30,815 nt of DNA from Candidatus Omnitrophota bacterium. GTDB taxonomy: Bacteria > Omnitrophota > Gorgyraeia > Gorgyraeales > Gorgyraeaceae. The DNA lies in NCBI GenBank assembly GCA_018817035.1, contig JAHIUV010000066.1:1-30815 (forward strand), in the 5' to 3' direction. A program made the translations under genes and the position numbers. Each line of letters opens with the position of its first letter. The first letter of the stretch is position 1. This document shows positions 8,218-14,738 of this stretch, piece by piece. The notes under the pieces are model-generated. The model did no database searches and was not told the origin of the DNA. It saw only the letters and a program-made list of their open reading frames with translations.

Positions 8218-9276
8218 ATGAAGGATATGTTTGTTCAGAGATTTCAAAATCTGCCCGGCGAAATCATGTTAAAAATCGCCAAGATTGATGAATTAAAAGG
8301 ACAATGGATTGCAGGAGCTAAGCTGAACCCGCAGGCTTTAGGAAGACTTAAGAAGTCAGTGCTTGTTGCTTCAACAGGAGCTTCAACCCGCATTGAAGGC
8401 GCCCGGCTTCCCGATGAAGACATAGAGAAGTTAATGCGCGGGATTTCTATGCAGAAATTTACAGATCGCGATAAACAAGAAGTTAAGGGATATTATGAGT
8501 TGCTGCAGAATATCTTTGCGTCATGGAAAAGCATTAATTTTTCAGAAAGCGCCATTAAACATTTTCACAAAGAACTATTGAAATACGTTGAAAAAGACAG
8601 GCTTCACAGAGGCGAATACAAGAAAACAGAGAATAAAGTTCATATGATTGACGGGGAGGGTAAATCAATAGGCATTCTTTTTGATACCACTCCGGCATAT
8701 CTCACGCCTAAAGAGATGCAGGAGACAGTGGAACAGGCTCAGGAAGCATTAAAAAATATAAAATATCACCCATTACTTATCATAGGAAATTTTCTTGTAG
8801 AATTTTTAAAAATTCATCCTTTTCAAGATGGTAATGGCAGGCTTTCCAGGATACTTACTAATATTTTGCTATTGAAAGTTGGTTATTTATATATGCCTTA
8901 TGTTTCGCATGAGAAGTTAATAGAGGATGACAAGCCTGATTATTATATGGCATTGAGAAGAAGCCAGAAGACTTTAGGGGCTAAAAGCACGGATATCTCT
9001 CCATGGCTTGATTTTTTCTTATCAGTGATACTTAAGCAGTCTCAAATAGCTATAGGTCTTTTATCCAAGGAAAATATCGAAAAACTTTTATCTCTAAAAC
9101 AACTTGCTGTCTGGCAGTATCTGCAATCTGTCAAAGAAGCTGCCCCTGGCGAGATCGCGAAATCCGCAAAAATAGCCCGCCCAACAGTAAATCAAGTATT
9201 AAATAAGCTTTTACAATTTAAGAAAATAGAACGTATCGGGCTAGGCAGAAGTACCAGGTATAGGGTATTATCCTGA
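8218..9276 (+). CDS. Fic-domain protein with N-terminal inhibitory motif and C-terminal winged helix
   Basis: A 352-residue Fic protein; the family transfers AMP (or other phosphate-containing groups) from a nucleotide to hydroxyl side chains of target proteins. The catalytic motif HPFQDGNGRLSR is at 200-211 with all key residues (His200, the acidic position, GNGR). An inhibitory-helix motif STRIEG at 56-61, matching (S/T)xxxE(G/N), lies N-terminal to the Fic core, so this is a class II, self-inhibited type. Residues about 285-352 form a winged-helix domain (KSAKIARPTVNQVLNKLLQF), suggesting DNA binding or autoregulation. Such chromosomal Fic-HTH proteins are common, and the target here is unknown. 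It is flanked by spacer copies 1 and 2 and has its own promoter. Confidence 0.93.
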   Translation: MKDMFVQRFQNLPGEIMLKIAKIDELKGQWIAGAKLNPQALGRLKKSVLVASTGASTRIEGARLPDEDIEKLMRGISMQKFTDRDKQEVKGYYELLQNIFASWKSINFSESAIKHFHKELLKYVEKDRLHRGEYKKTENKVHMIDGEGKSIGILFDTTPAYLTPKEMQETVEQAQEALKNIKYHPLLIIGNFLVEFLKIHPFQDGNGRLSRILTNILLLKVGYLYMPYVSHEKLIEDDKPDYYMALRRSQKTLGAKSTDISPWLDFFLSVILKQSQIAIGLLSKENIEKLLSLKQLAVWQYLQSVKEAAPGEIAKSAKIARPTVNQVLNKLLQFKKIERIGLGRSTRYRVLS

Positions 9277-9318
9277 TAGGGCATATTCTTTGCAACACCT
9301 TCCAAAATATTGACAAAT

Positions 9319-9698
9319 ATGACATTTTGTACCGTTTTGGAAATTACCTACCAATCTGTCCCAGAATTGTGCTTCAAAGTGTCCCCTGGCCCCACAAGAG
9401 GGTGATTTGCTCAGGGGATTAGTGATTCACTTTATTTCCCCGGTCATAATTTCCTGCCCATCAGGCTATTGATTGATATTCCAATCCACTAGTATACCAA
9501 AATCCAAAAAGCATTTTATTTTAATGGAACCTCGGCGAGATCATCTGGGATCCTGACTAGGCCTCAATCGACGTGCGCTCCAAGCTAATGGTACAGCCTA
9601 TACCCTCGTGTGTCCTTGGATTGAGTTTGTGATTCCCGATGGAGTTTTTGTCTAACCTCTTAAAGAGGGGGATCAGGATGTCCTCCTTCCCATTCCCG
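9319..9698 (+). repeat. Spacer repeat, copy 2 (longest, about 380 bp)
   Basis: Contains an upstream module (9319-9442) shared with copy 3: TTTGTACCGTTTTGGAAA, CCAATCTGTCCCAGAATTG, AAAGTGTCCCCTGG, and a TCCCCTG...CAGGGGA stem followed by GTGATTCAC. Then comes the core from GTCATAATTTCCTGCCC at 9443 to GATTCCC near 9640, and a tail shared with copy 1 (CCTCTTAAAGAGG hairpin, TTCCCATTCCC). It fills most of the gene-free gap 9277-9836; the rest is the promoter and leader of the next gene. Confidence 0.85.
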
Positions 9699-9718
9699 CG
9701 ATAAAAAGCATCAAATTC

Positions 9719-9746
9719 TTGACTTTTGGTGTAAATTTGTTATAAT
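9719..9746 (+). promoter_or_regulatory. Predicted promoter for the 9837 gene
   Basis: TTGACT (9719-9724), a 16-base spacer and TATAAT (9741-9746). The same architecture with near-identical downstream leader sequence precedes the gene at 13167. Confidence 0.6.
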
Positions 9747-9768
9747 ACGCTTAAATGCGAAGATAGCT

Positions 9769-9797
9769 GAAGGCCATGGGAAAAGCGGTCTTTTTTT
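9769..9797 (+). promoter_or_regulatory. Terminator-like hairpin in the leader of the 9837 gene (possible attenuator)
   Basis: AAGGCC pairs with GGTCTT around an 11-nt loop, and a run of seven T begins at the stem end. It lies after the promoter and about 40 bases before the start codon. A related hairpin plus seven T sits at the same place before the 13167 gene, suggesting shared control by premature termination. Confidence 0.4.
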
Positions 9798-9836
9798 GTC
9801 TTGTAATATAAAGAGCTTTTAAAAGAGACTAAATAT

Positions 9837-11624
9837 ATGAGAAAGATTAATAAAATAATTAATATAGCCGTAGTCATATTTTTAATTTTTTGCACTATTT
9901 TACATGCTGATAACATAAAAGAAGAAAGTTGTTTACGTCCCTCAATAGGGAAACAAAAAACTTATGCCGACATAACAGAAAGAATGAAATTAAATTCAGA
10001 TATAATTTTTTCTAATATATTTGCAGAACAAGAGTTTCTAGGGGACTTAAATTCAGAAGCTTTTAGTATTTTGAGAACTATTTACGGAAAGAGGAGGGGC
10101 GATTTACCAGAAGAGATGTTTCTTGAGCATCGAGACTATCTCCTTTCTACCTTTGGGGAAATTAAGCCATTTCCAGATTTATACGATGTAAACTGTTATA
10201 AAATTTTATTTTTAAAAATACAAGCACTTGAAGCTTATTTTGATAAAATTGTTATACATTTGAATAAATTAGAGCCTTACGATGAGCTTAATGCCAAATA
10301 CAATGTTACTCAAAAACGTTCCGGAGATTTTAAAGATGGATATAATAACAATAGAGTTTCTTGGAAGCTAAGCGAATCAATCAATAATTTAAAAGAGAAA
10401 AAGTATAAATTTTTAGAGATTCCATTTATTTTTCTTAATTCATGGGATTATGCATTTGGATTCAATACAGAAGGCTATAATGATGAAGATATAAATTTGA
10501 TGTTTGATGCTCCAACTATTGCTTTATGCAAAGAATTAAAGGGTTATTTGTTATATCTTGACGAAGTCAATAAAGGCAAAGGAATTAACACTAATATATT
10601 TTTAGAATGTATAACGTATTTAGCGCTCCGAGATAGCTTTACACATGAAGAAGCAAGTATTCTCATACAGGCCCTGTTTCCTGAAAATTATACAAAAAGC
10701 GTTGATTCAGATAAAGCTTCAGGATTGTTATATAAAGCTTTGAAGGATTTAAGAACGGTTGAGATAGCCATAGGATATTTGACGAGGCCGAGGCGTTCTA
10801 GCTGGCCACATGATAGACATTACGCTTTTCAAGAAATTGGCAGCGCTGTTATGAGTAGGGAGGTATTAAAGTACGCCCCTTTTTATAAAAGACTGCTCAG
10901 AGCAATGTTGTTATTTTCATTTACTCCTGACCATTCTGATTTGGCAGTGTATGATGGTTATATTGGAGGATTTTTGTATAGTTTAAATGCTACGGATGAT
11001 TTGGCATTAGCTACTTTGTGGGCTTTAGATAATCCGAATAACTTTGATAAATCTAAATCAGTGCAACCATATACAAATTTAGAATTAGAAGGAAAGCATT
11101 ATTACGTAGCTTCATTAATAGCAAGAAGAAATCAAAACATTGTAGAGGATAAAGAAAAACATTTTACCCATTCTGAAAAAATAGAAATTTTATTGACTAG
11201 CCTTAGATACTGCAGGGAGTCCAATTGGGATTTTTATTCTAGCGAAGAATTTGAATTTATCCCTATAAAATTGTTACCTTATTTACCTGATTTAACAGAT
11301 GAAGATATGAAACTTATATTGAACGAATTGGCTGACATAGTTGATGAGACAATAAAAAAGTCATTGTATAAGCACACAGCGGAATTCCGAAGGCTTTCTA
11401 TAATATTGAAAGCTATTGAGAATTTTATTGAAATTAGACCTGAAATTTCGTTACCTGCAAAATTAGTTAATTCAATTAATTTAATTTCTAGGGATAAAAT
11501 TCTCCAAGATAATGAGTTAACGGAAATTATACAGGTTGATTCTAATGATGAGATGCAAAAGAACACAGGAGAAGATATTTTGTCGAAGGTCAAAAAACAC
11601 CGCAATTTTTTGATACAATTATAA
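9837..11624 (+). CDS. Unrecognised secreted protein with LRPS motif
   Basis: The 595-residue protein matches no family I recognise. It starts with a Sec-type signal peptide (MRKINK, then the hydrophobic IINIAVVIFLIFCTIL, A24 as a plausible cut region), followed by CLRPS at 32-36, comparable to NLRIP and TLRVP in two other secreted proteins of this region. The remainder is mostly helix-forming, with Lys/Glu/Asn-rich segments and no transmembrane stretch. Base composition is clearly more AT-rich than the housekeeping genes, which hints at transfer or relaxed selection. It has its own promoter and a terminator-like leader hairpin and lies between spacer copies 2 and 4. The start is supported by the signal peptide; the Shine-Dalgarno is weak. 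Confidence 0.8.
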   Translation: MRKINKIINIAVVIFLIFCTILHADNIKEESCLRPSIGKQKTYADITERMKLNSDIIFSNIFAEQEFLGDLNSEAFSILRTIYGKRRGDLPEEMFLEHRDYLLSTFGEIKPFPDLYDVNCYKILFLKIQALEAYFDKIVIHLNKLEPYDELNAKYNVTQKRSGDFKDGYNNNRVSWKLSESINNLKEKKYKFLEIPFIFLNSWDYAFGFNTEGYNDEDINLMFDAPTIALCKELKGYLLYLDEVNKGKGINTNIFLECITYLALRDSFTHEEASILIQALFPENYTKSVDSDKASGLLYKALKDLRTVEIAIGYLTRPRRSSWPHDRHYAFQEIGSAVMSREVLKYAPFYKRLLRAMLLFSFTPDHSDLAVYDGYIGGFLYSLNATDDLALATLWALDNPNNFDKSKSVQPYTNLELEGKHYYVASLIARRNQNIVEDKEKHFTHSEKIEILLTSLRYCRESNWDFYSSEEFEFIPIKLLPYLPDLTDEDMKLILNELADIVDETIKKSLYKHTAEFRRLSIILKAIENFIEIRPEISLPAKLVNSINLISRDKILQDNELTEIIQVDSNDEMQKNTGEDILSKVKKHRNFLIQL

Positions 11625-11746
11625 AAAGATAATTGTCTATGAATTCTATTATAAGCTAGTATACCGTTTGCAAATCTGATCTTATAAGTGTCCCCATCTC
11701 CAAGATTGAATATGCCCCATTAGGGAAAATAGAGACAGCGTCCGTT

Positions 11747-11855
11747 TTCCCCAGTCATAATTTCCTGCCCCACAGTCTATTCCCAGATATACCAGTCTAT
11801 TTTGAAGGTGCAGACTTGTCTATGTATCTATGTGTTGAGTTTGTGATTCCTGCAC
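11747..11855 (+). repeat. Spacer repeat, copy 4 (diverged, internally shortened)
   Basis: Keeps both ends of the spacer: GTCATAATTTCCTGCCC at 11754 and GTTGAGTTTGTGATTCCTGC near 11834-11853. It also keeps ATATACCAGT and GCAGACTTG. The central GGAACCTCGG...CTCAATCGACG part is missing. AAGTGTCCCC upstream, at about 11688, matches part of the upstream module of copies 2 and 3. Confidence 0.7.
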
Positions 11856-11882
11856 CAAATGTCGCTCAATTCTAATAAGACC

Positions 11883-11910
11883 TTGAAATAGACAATTTAT
11901 ATGATATAAT
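11883..11910 (+). promoter_or_regulatory. Predicted promoter for the HEPN/MNT pair
   Basis: TTGAAA (11883-11888), a 16-base spacer and TATAAT (11905-11910). The ATG at 11920 is only 9 bases after the -10 box, so the transcript would be nearly leaderless. Confidence 0.5.
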
Positions 11911-11919
11911 AGCGCCTAT

Positions 11920-12301
11920 ATGAAGAGCGAGACAAAGAATTGGTTAGACATGGTTGATTATGATTTGATAACGGCCAAGCAAATGCTTGAGACGAGCCGT
12001 TATTTTTATGTGTCATATGGCAATCGAAAAGGCTCTTAAGGCTATAGTTTGTGAAGAGACCGATAAAGTTCCTCCCAAAACCCATGATTTAATATATTTA
12101 ACGGGTCTCGGAAAGGTAAAATTGACCCCGGATACATTAGACTTCATAGGGATGATAAACAACGCCGGCATAGTAACTAGATATCCCGAAGATTTATCAA
12201 AGCTCGTTTCCAGTTATCCCGTAGATGTAGCCAAAGAATATTTACAAAAAACTCAAGAGGTAATAAAATGCATAAAACAGAACCCCGTATTGAAGGGATA
12301 A
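11920..12301 (+). pseudogene. HEPN-domain gene broken by a frameshift
   Basis: From the ATG at 11920 the reading frame encodes a typical HEPN N-terminus (MKSETKNWLDMVDYDL, then ITAKQMLETSRYFYV) but stops at 12037-12039. The following HEPN part (FMCHMAIEKALKAIV, then TDKVPPKTHDL) continues in another frame to 12301. Joining the two gives a normal-looking PF05168-type HEPN protein of about 130 residues. HEPN proteins next to MNT nucleotidyltransferases form toxin-antitoxin pairs in which HEPN is an RNase-type toxin. A shortened product from the TTG at 11987 is possible but would lack the first helix. The break may be real or a sequencing error; the missing length fits an 11-bp deletion. Confidence 0.75.
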
Positions 12302-12591
12302 TAAAAGAGTATACGCAAGGTTTAAAAAAATTAGGCATTAATGTCGAGCGTGTAATTCTCTACGGCTCTTTTGCAGAAGGGAAGCACCGAATAGACAGCG
12401 ATATTGATATAATCGTAGTATCTAAAGATTTTCAATCCATGAATTTAAGAGAGCGGTTGGAGGTTTTGGGGGTTGCTGCAGTAAGAATAATGAAACCTAT
12501 TGAAGCAAAAGGCTATACTCCGGAAGAAATAAAAGAGGCATCCCAAGCTAGTTTTTTGAAAGAGATTTTAGAAGTAGGAGTCAGCGTTTAA
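12268..12591 (+). CDS. MNT-type minimal nucleotidyltransferase (likely antitoxin of HEPN)
   Basis: A 107-residue protein with the DNA polymerase beta-like nucleotidyltransferase signature GSx10DxD: G33-S34 and D45/D47 in GSFAEGKHRIDSDIDI. In HEPN-MNT pairs the MNT partner neutralises the HEPN toxin, in studied cases by adding AMP to it. Its start overlaps the end of the HEPN frame by 34 bases, as expected for a co-translated pair. The nucleotidyltransferase appears intact while the HEPN partner is frameshifted, so the toxin may be dead and the antitoxin a relic. Length fits the family. It is followed by spacer copy 3. Confidence 0.88.
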   Translation: MHKTEPRIEGIIKEYTQGLKKLGINVERVILYGSFAEGKHRIDSDIDIIVVSKDFQSMNLRERLEVLGVAAVRIMKPIEAKGYTPEEIKEASQASFLKEILEVGVSV

Positions 12592-12624
12592 GGATTCTCT
12601 TGAAATTTATCCCATATGACAATT

Positions 12625-12935
12625 TGACAATTTGTACCGTTTTGGAAAGTACCTACCAATCTGTCCCAGAATTGTGCTTCAAAGTGTCCCCTGGCCTTAC
12701 AAGAGGGTGAGTTGCTCAGGGGATTAGTGATTCACTTTATTTCCCAGGTCATAATTTCCTGCCCGTCAGGCTATTGATTGATATTCCACTCCACCAGTAT
12801 ACTAAAATCCAAGAAGCATTTTATTTTAATGGAACCTCGGCGATCCTGACTAGGCCTCAATCGACGTGCGCTCCAAGCTAATGGTATAGGCTTGCTCGGG
12901 TATCCATGGATTGAGTTTGTAATTCCTGCAGGAGT
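12625..12935 (+). repeat. Spacer repeat, copy 3 (about 310 bp)
   Basis: Carries the same upstream module as copy 2 (12625-12747) and the core from GTCATAATTTCCTGCCC at 12748 to ATTCCTGC near 12930. It lacks 12 bases (GATCATCTGGGA) present in copies 1 and 2 after CTCGGCGA. The remainder of the gene-free gap 12592-13166 (about 12936-13046) shows nothing I can support before the next promoter. Confidence 0.85.
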
Positions 12936-13046
12936 GCTTTCTAAACCAGTTGGATTATAGGAAAACAGCAGAAACAACCAGTAGAAAGATATCAGAATTG
13001 GCAGGGTAGGACGGTTGACAGTTACCTAAAATGGGGTTAATTCCTT

Positions 13047-13074
13047 TTGACTTCTCGTTAAAGTTTGATATAAT
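13047..13074 (+). promoter_or_regulatory. Predicted promoter for the 13167 gene
   Basis: TTGACT (13047-13052), a 16-base spacer and TATAAT (13069-13074), identical in layout to the promoter at 9719-9746. Confidence 0.6.
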
Positions 13075-13085
13075 AATCATAAATT

Positions 13086-13126
13086 GGACAAAGGCAAGAT
13101 CATGGGGAAATGGTCTTTTTTTGTCC
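13086..13126 (+). promoter_or_regulatory. Nested terminator-like hairpin in the leader of the 13167 gene (possible attenuator)
   Basis: GATCAT (13098-13103) pairs with ATGGTC (13110-13115), followed by seven T. An outer stem GGACAAA (13086-13092) with TTTGTCC (13120-13126) could close around it and compete for the T-tract. The downstream TGTAATAT and TTTTAAAAG also match the leader of the 9837 gene. Confidence 0.4.
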
Positions 13127-13166
13127 TGTAATATTAGCAGGTTTTAAAAGGGATTTTTAACATATT

Positions 13167-14645
13167 ATGCGAAAGTTAGAAAAATTGTTTTTCCTCCTGA
13201 TATCTTTTGTGATCATGATAGATAATATACCCATCATACCTGTCTGTGCTTCAGAAACCCTTAGAGTCCCGCTTTATTTTGAAAAGAAGGAAATTGCGGT
13301 CGAAGATATCAGGAAGATTTCAAAGTCTATATTAGACGAGTTTTTTAGTGGTAAGGTTGTATCTTCACCGATTGCCAAGGCGTTCTTGCAAGAGTTAGAC
13401 CCGAAGTCCTATAGCGCAGTAATAGTCAGTATGACGGAAAAATATTTTAAAAGAGAGACATTTTTCGATACAAATAAAAATGGAATTACTGAGATAGAAA
13501 AGAGGTTAGAAGGTTACGTTAAAAGAAGACGCTCTTTGGAATCTGAAGATCTTCAAAAATTCATGGAATTATTTTTAAGCCATATAAAAAAGATAGTCAG
13601 CGAGATTGAACGGGAGCCTCCTGTTCTCACTGACAATAAAAACCGCGCTATAAGCATTGATATACTATTAAATGATGCAGAGGATTTCGTTGAAGGACAA
13701 ATCAAAGATATCGAAGTAAAAACCAGGATAGCGGAATTATCAGGCAAGATTTATGCCCATGTTGCTATTGTCGACAATAAGGAGATGGACGAGCTTTTGA
13801 GTAAAATAACAAAAAAATATCTGCAACTGTTCGACCGTTTTAAGGAAGAAGCAGATCCTCGCGAATCGCCTTTCTCATCAAGTATAATTTACACAGACTA
13901 TCATCACCCTGTCAGCGGGTGGATGTTAGAATCTTCCATGATGGTGGATGGCGAGTATAATTTTAGATTAGCGAAACAGACATCCCTGCGGACATCTGAA
14001 TTGATTTCGCTTTTGGTGTTTGTCGACAAAGGAAAAATCACGTATTTTGCCCCCGGAAATGATATAGAAAAACGGGAAGAATATAGAGAGGGTATACTTA
14101 TGTCTACTCAGCCTATTCCTGGACGCTTGAAGGTAGTTGTTATTGATCCTTTATCCGAGGAGTTCCAGCGAGACGTTGAAGAAAAGCTGTATAGATACGC
14201 AGAAAGAGAATACGAAGTGCTAAGTAGGATAGAAGAAATAAATCGAATGGGTCGTCTATTAAGAGAGATATTAAATAATAAAAAACATCCTAAAAGAAGC
14301 GCCTTTCCCTCAGATGAAGATATAAAGAAAAGCATAAAAAAAATCGAAGAAGAAAAGGCCGGCCTAAATAAAGAATTGGAAATAGGAAGCATTACTGTAG
14401 ATAAATTAGAGCTCATGATAAGGGAGCGGGTTGTTGCCATAGAGAACCTTCCATCAGGAGCTTTTGCTAATGCTGGCGCAATGTCATTCCGGGATTTAGG
14501 CTTATCTTCTCCCTTGGACTTATTGCATGGTATTGATAAGATGTACCCAATTATAGAGCAACTTTTATTAAAAGGAAAATTTCCTGACAAAATACCAGTA
14601 AATAATTTTTTATTCCTACCGCGCGACACGCAAACTTACCTCTAA
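13167..14645 (+). CDS. Unrecognised secreted protein with LRVP motif and coiled coil
   Basis: The 492-residue protein belongs to no family I can name. The N-terminus has a Sec-type signal (MRKLEK, then FFLLISFVIMI, likely cut near VCA at 26-28) followed by TLRVP at 31-35, as in the secreted proteins at 5602 and 9837. The middle contains a region with YTDYHHPVSGWM and VFVDKGKITYFAPGN that looks like a folded alpha/beta domain. Residues about 335-410 are Glu/Lys/Arg-rich and probably form a coiled coil. The C-terminus (GAFANAGAMSFRDLGL) ends the protein. It shares promoter and leader architecture with the 9837 gene, suggesting co-regulation. It lies between spacer copies 3 and 5. Confidence 0.8.
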   Translation: MRKLEKLFFLLISFVIMIDNIPIIPVCASETLRVPLYFEKKEIAVEDIRKISKSILDEFFSGKVVSSPIAKAFLQELDPKSYSAVIVSMTEKYFKRETFFDTNKNGITEIEKRLEGYVKRRRSLESEDLQKFMELFLSHIKKIVSEIEREPPVLTDNKNRAISIDILLNDAEDFVEGQIKDIEVKTRIAELSGKIYAHVAIVDNKEMDELLSKITKKYLQLFDRFKEEADPRESPFSSSIIYTDYHHPVSGWMLESSMMVDGEYNFRLAKQTSLRTSELISLLVFVDKGKITYFAPGNDIEKREEYREGILMSTQPIPGRLKVVVIDPLSEEFQRDVEEKLYRYAEREYEVLSRIEEINRMGRLLREILNNKKHPKRSAFPSDEDIKKSIKKIEEEKAGLNKELEIGSITVDKLELMIRERVVAIENLPSGAFANAGAMSFRDLGLSSPLDLLHGIDKMYPIIEQLLLKGKFPDKIPVNNFLFLPRDTQTYL

Positions 14646-14670
14646 TAAAAAGTAGAAAAGTATCCCCTTT

Positions 14671-14720
14671 TCCCCGGTCATAATTTCCTGCCCGTCAGGC
14701 TATTGATTGATCTCCTGCCT
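14671..14720 (+). repeat. Spacer repeat, copy 5 (truncated, about 50 bp)
   Basis: Only the first part of the core is left: CCCCGGTCATAATTTCCTGC, then CCGTCAGGCTATTGATTGAT, then TCTCCTGCC, which could be the remnant of the 3' end (ATTCCTGC). It runs straight into the promoter of the next gene. Confidence 0.75.
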
Positions 14721-14732
14721 TAATAGTATAAT
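14703..14732 (+). promoter_or_regulatory. Possible promoter for the beta-propeller gene, partly made of spacer copy 5
   Basis: TTGATT (14703-14708, inside the repeat), an 18-base spacer and TATAAT (14727-14732). The ATG at 14739 falls about where transcription would begin, so the mRNA would be leaderless; no Shine-Dalgarno is present. Confidence 0.4.
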
Positions 14733-14738
14733 TAATCC

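Noticed and set aside
7885..12935. Integron attC sites
   Set aside because: I could not find paired inverse-core and core sites (RYYYAAC/GTTRRRY) in a consistent place, and there is no integrase in the window, although the cassette-like layout invites the comparison.
12771..12977. Minus-strand open frame of 68 codons over spacer copy 3
   Set aside because: The matching frame in copies 1 and 2 is broken by stops; it is open here only because of the 12-base loss. It is treated as part of the spacer repeat, not as a gene.
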